Shown: positions 6,296-6,583 of the stretch, piece by piece
How positions within the stretch are numbered: the stretch's first letter is position 1
How the letters are laid out: every line of letters starts with the position of its first letter
Assembly: GCA_964012875.1 (NCBI GenBank)
Contig: CAXGUU010000190.1
Location: 1-6,583 of the forward strand
From: CAXGUU01 sp964012875
Lineage (GTDB): Bacteria > Pseudomonadota > Gammaproteobacteria > Ga0077536
Length of the DNA stretch: 6,583 bases
Direction: 5' to 3'
Made by a program: the position numbers and the translations under genes
Notes under the pieces: generated by a model
Seen by the model: the letters and a program-made list of their open reading frames with translations, nothing else
What the model was told of the DNA's origin: nothing
Databases searched by the model: none

Positions 6296-6323
6296 GGCCG
6301 GCGGTGGCGGCTTTCTGCCGGCC
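6296..6323 (-). repeat. GC-rich inverted repeat after the ceramidase-like gene
   Basis: GGCCGGC (6296-6302) and GCCGGCC (6317-6323) form a perfect 7-bp stem around a 14-nt loop, and two inner pairs (one G-U) can shorten the loop. It lies about 50 nt past the stop of the minus-strand ceramidase-like gene. Read in that direction it is followed by ACAAAATC rather than a T-run, so it is at best a non-canonical terminator. The rest of the 225-bp convergent gap (6147-6371) shows no supportable gene. Confidence 0.35.
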
Positions 6324-6371
6324 CCGGTGCCAGTCGGGCGCGTGTAGTTGCTTATCGCCGGGCGTTGCTGC

Positions 6372-6583
6372 TCATCGATATGCGGAGTCAGCGGATGGGT
6401 GGCTGGCGCGCGTATAAGCCACAACCACCAAACAGAGCATCACGGCGTTAAGCAGGTGCCACCCGAAGTGCGTGCCGAGTGGCCAGAGTGGACACAGCCA
6501 GTTGTCGATTGTTCGCAGGCATAGGCTGACGAGCAGGAGTGCGGAGGCAACCCATAAGGTCATAGCGTTACGGTGCCGACGCT
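6372..6583 (-). CDS. Alkaline ceramidase-like membrane hydrolase (CREST family), C-terminal part
   Basis: The frame is open to the window edge, so only about 69 C-terminal residues are seen and the N-terminus lies beyond 6583; the ATG at 6563 is internal. Two hydrophobic helices are visible: TLWVASALLLVSLCL, then a helix running from HLLNAVMLCLVVVAY. Between them is TIDNWLCPLWPLGTHFGWH. The PLGTHFxWHLLNA signature is what I recognise from the last membrane helix of bacterial ceramidase-domain proteins. The two histidines spaced HxxxH (His32 and His36 counted from the internal Met) correspond to the zinc-ligand pair of alkaline ceramidases, which cleave the amide bond of ceramides or related lipids. 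The other zinc ligand and the catalytic residues would be upstream, outside the window. It is transcribed toward the sulfurtransferase gene. Bacterial substrates of this family are mostly unproven, so the reaction is inference. Confidence 0.8.
   Translation of the reverse strand, partial: RRHRNAMTLWVASALLLVSLCLRTIDNWLCPLWPLGTHFGWHLLNAVMLCLVVVAYTRASHPSADSAYR

Noticed and set aside
6143..6424. A 93-codon minus-strand open frame between the sulfurtransferase and ceramidase-like genes
   Set aside because: Its translation is rich in Pro, Thr, Ala and Arg with no recognisable motif. It overlaps the end of the ceramidase-like gene in another frame and the stop region of the sulfurtransferase.

Overview
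The window looks like ordinary chromosomal DNA from a Proteobacterium, most likely a gammaproteobacterium. The evidence is moderate-to-high GC, dense genes with overlapping or tightly spaced starts, and recognisable proteobacterial families: an HtpX protease, a YfcG-type glutathione transferase, an SseA-type two-domain sulfurtransferase and an OmpR/PhoB two-component pair. I see no transposase, integrase, phage gene, tRNA, rRNA or CRISPR array. The taxonomic call is inference from family resemblance.

Layout. Positions 1-1572 (+) hold the DNA-binding end of an OmpR-type response regulator, cut by the window edge. It overlaps by 11 bp a complete membrane sensor histidine kinase. A 105-bp gap with an inverted repeat and a possible heat-shock-like promoter leads to htpX (1678-2514, +). 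Convergent to htpX is a minus-strand unit, read from 4296 down to 2599. It starts with a promoter-like element, a Shine-Dalgarno sequence and an ATG, followed by the C-terminal remnant of a protein-L-isoaspartate methyltransferase gene (pcm), then a YfcG-like glutathione transferase and, 7 nt later, a class I SAM methyltransferase. A short divergent control region (about 4297-4395) separates this unit from a plus-strand pair: an alpha/beta hydrolase (4396-5238) and a two-domain sulfurtransferase (5277-6146). Convergent to these, the window ends inside a minus-strand gene whose C-terminus matches the alkaline ceramidase-like (CREST) membrane hydrolase family.

How the genes may relate. HtpX is a membrane quality-control protease, the glutathione transferase is probably a thiol-disulfide enzyme, Pcm is a protein-repair enzyme, and the sulfurtransferase handles sulfane sulfur. 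These fit a loose stress and housekeeping neighbourhood, but nothing in the sequence proves they act together. I did not find a convincing undescribed system. The best leads are the broken pcm with its expression signals still in place, the inverted repeat in the htpX leader, the ceramidase-like gene at the edge, and the hydrolase-sulfurtransferase pair.
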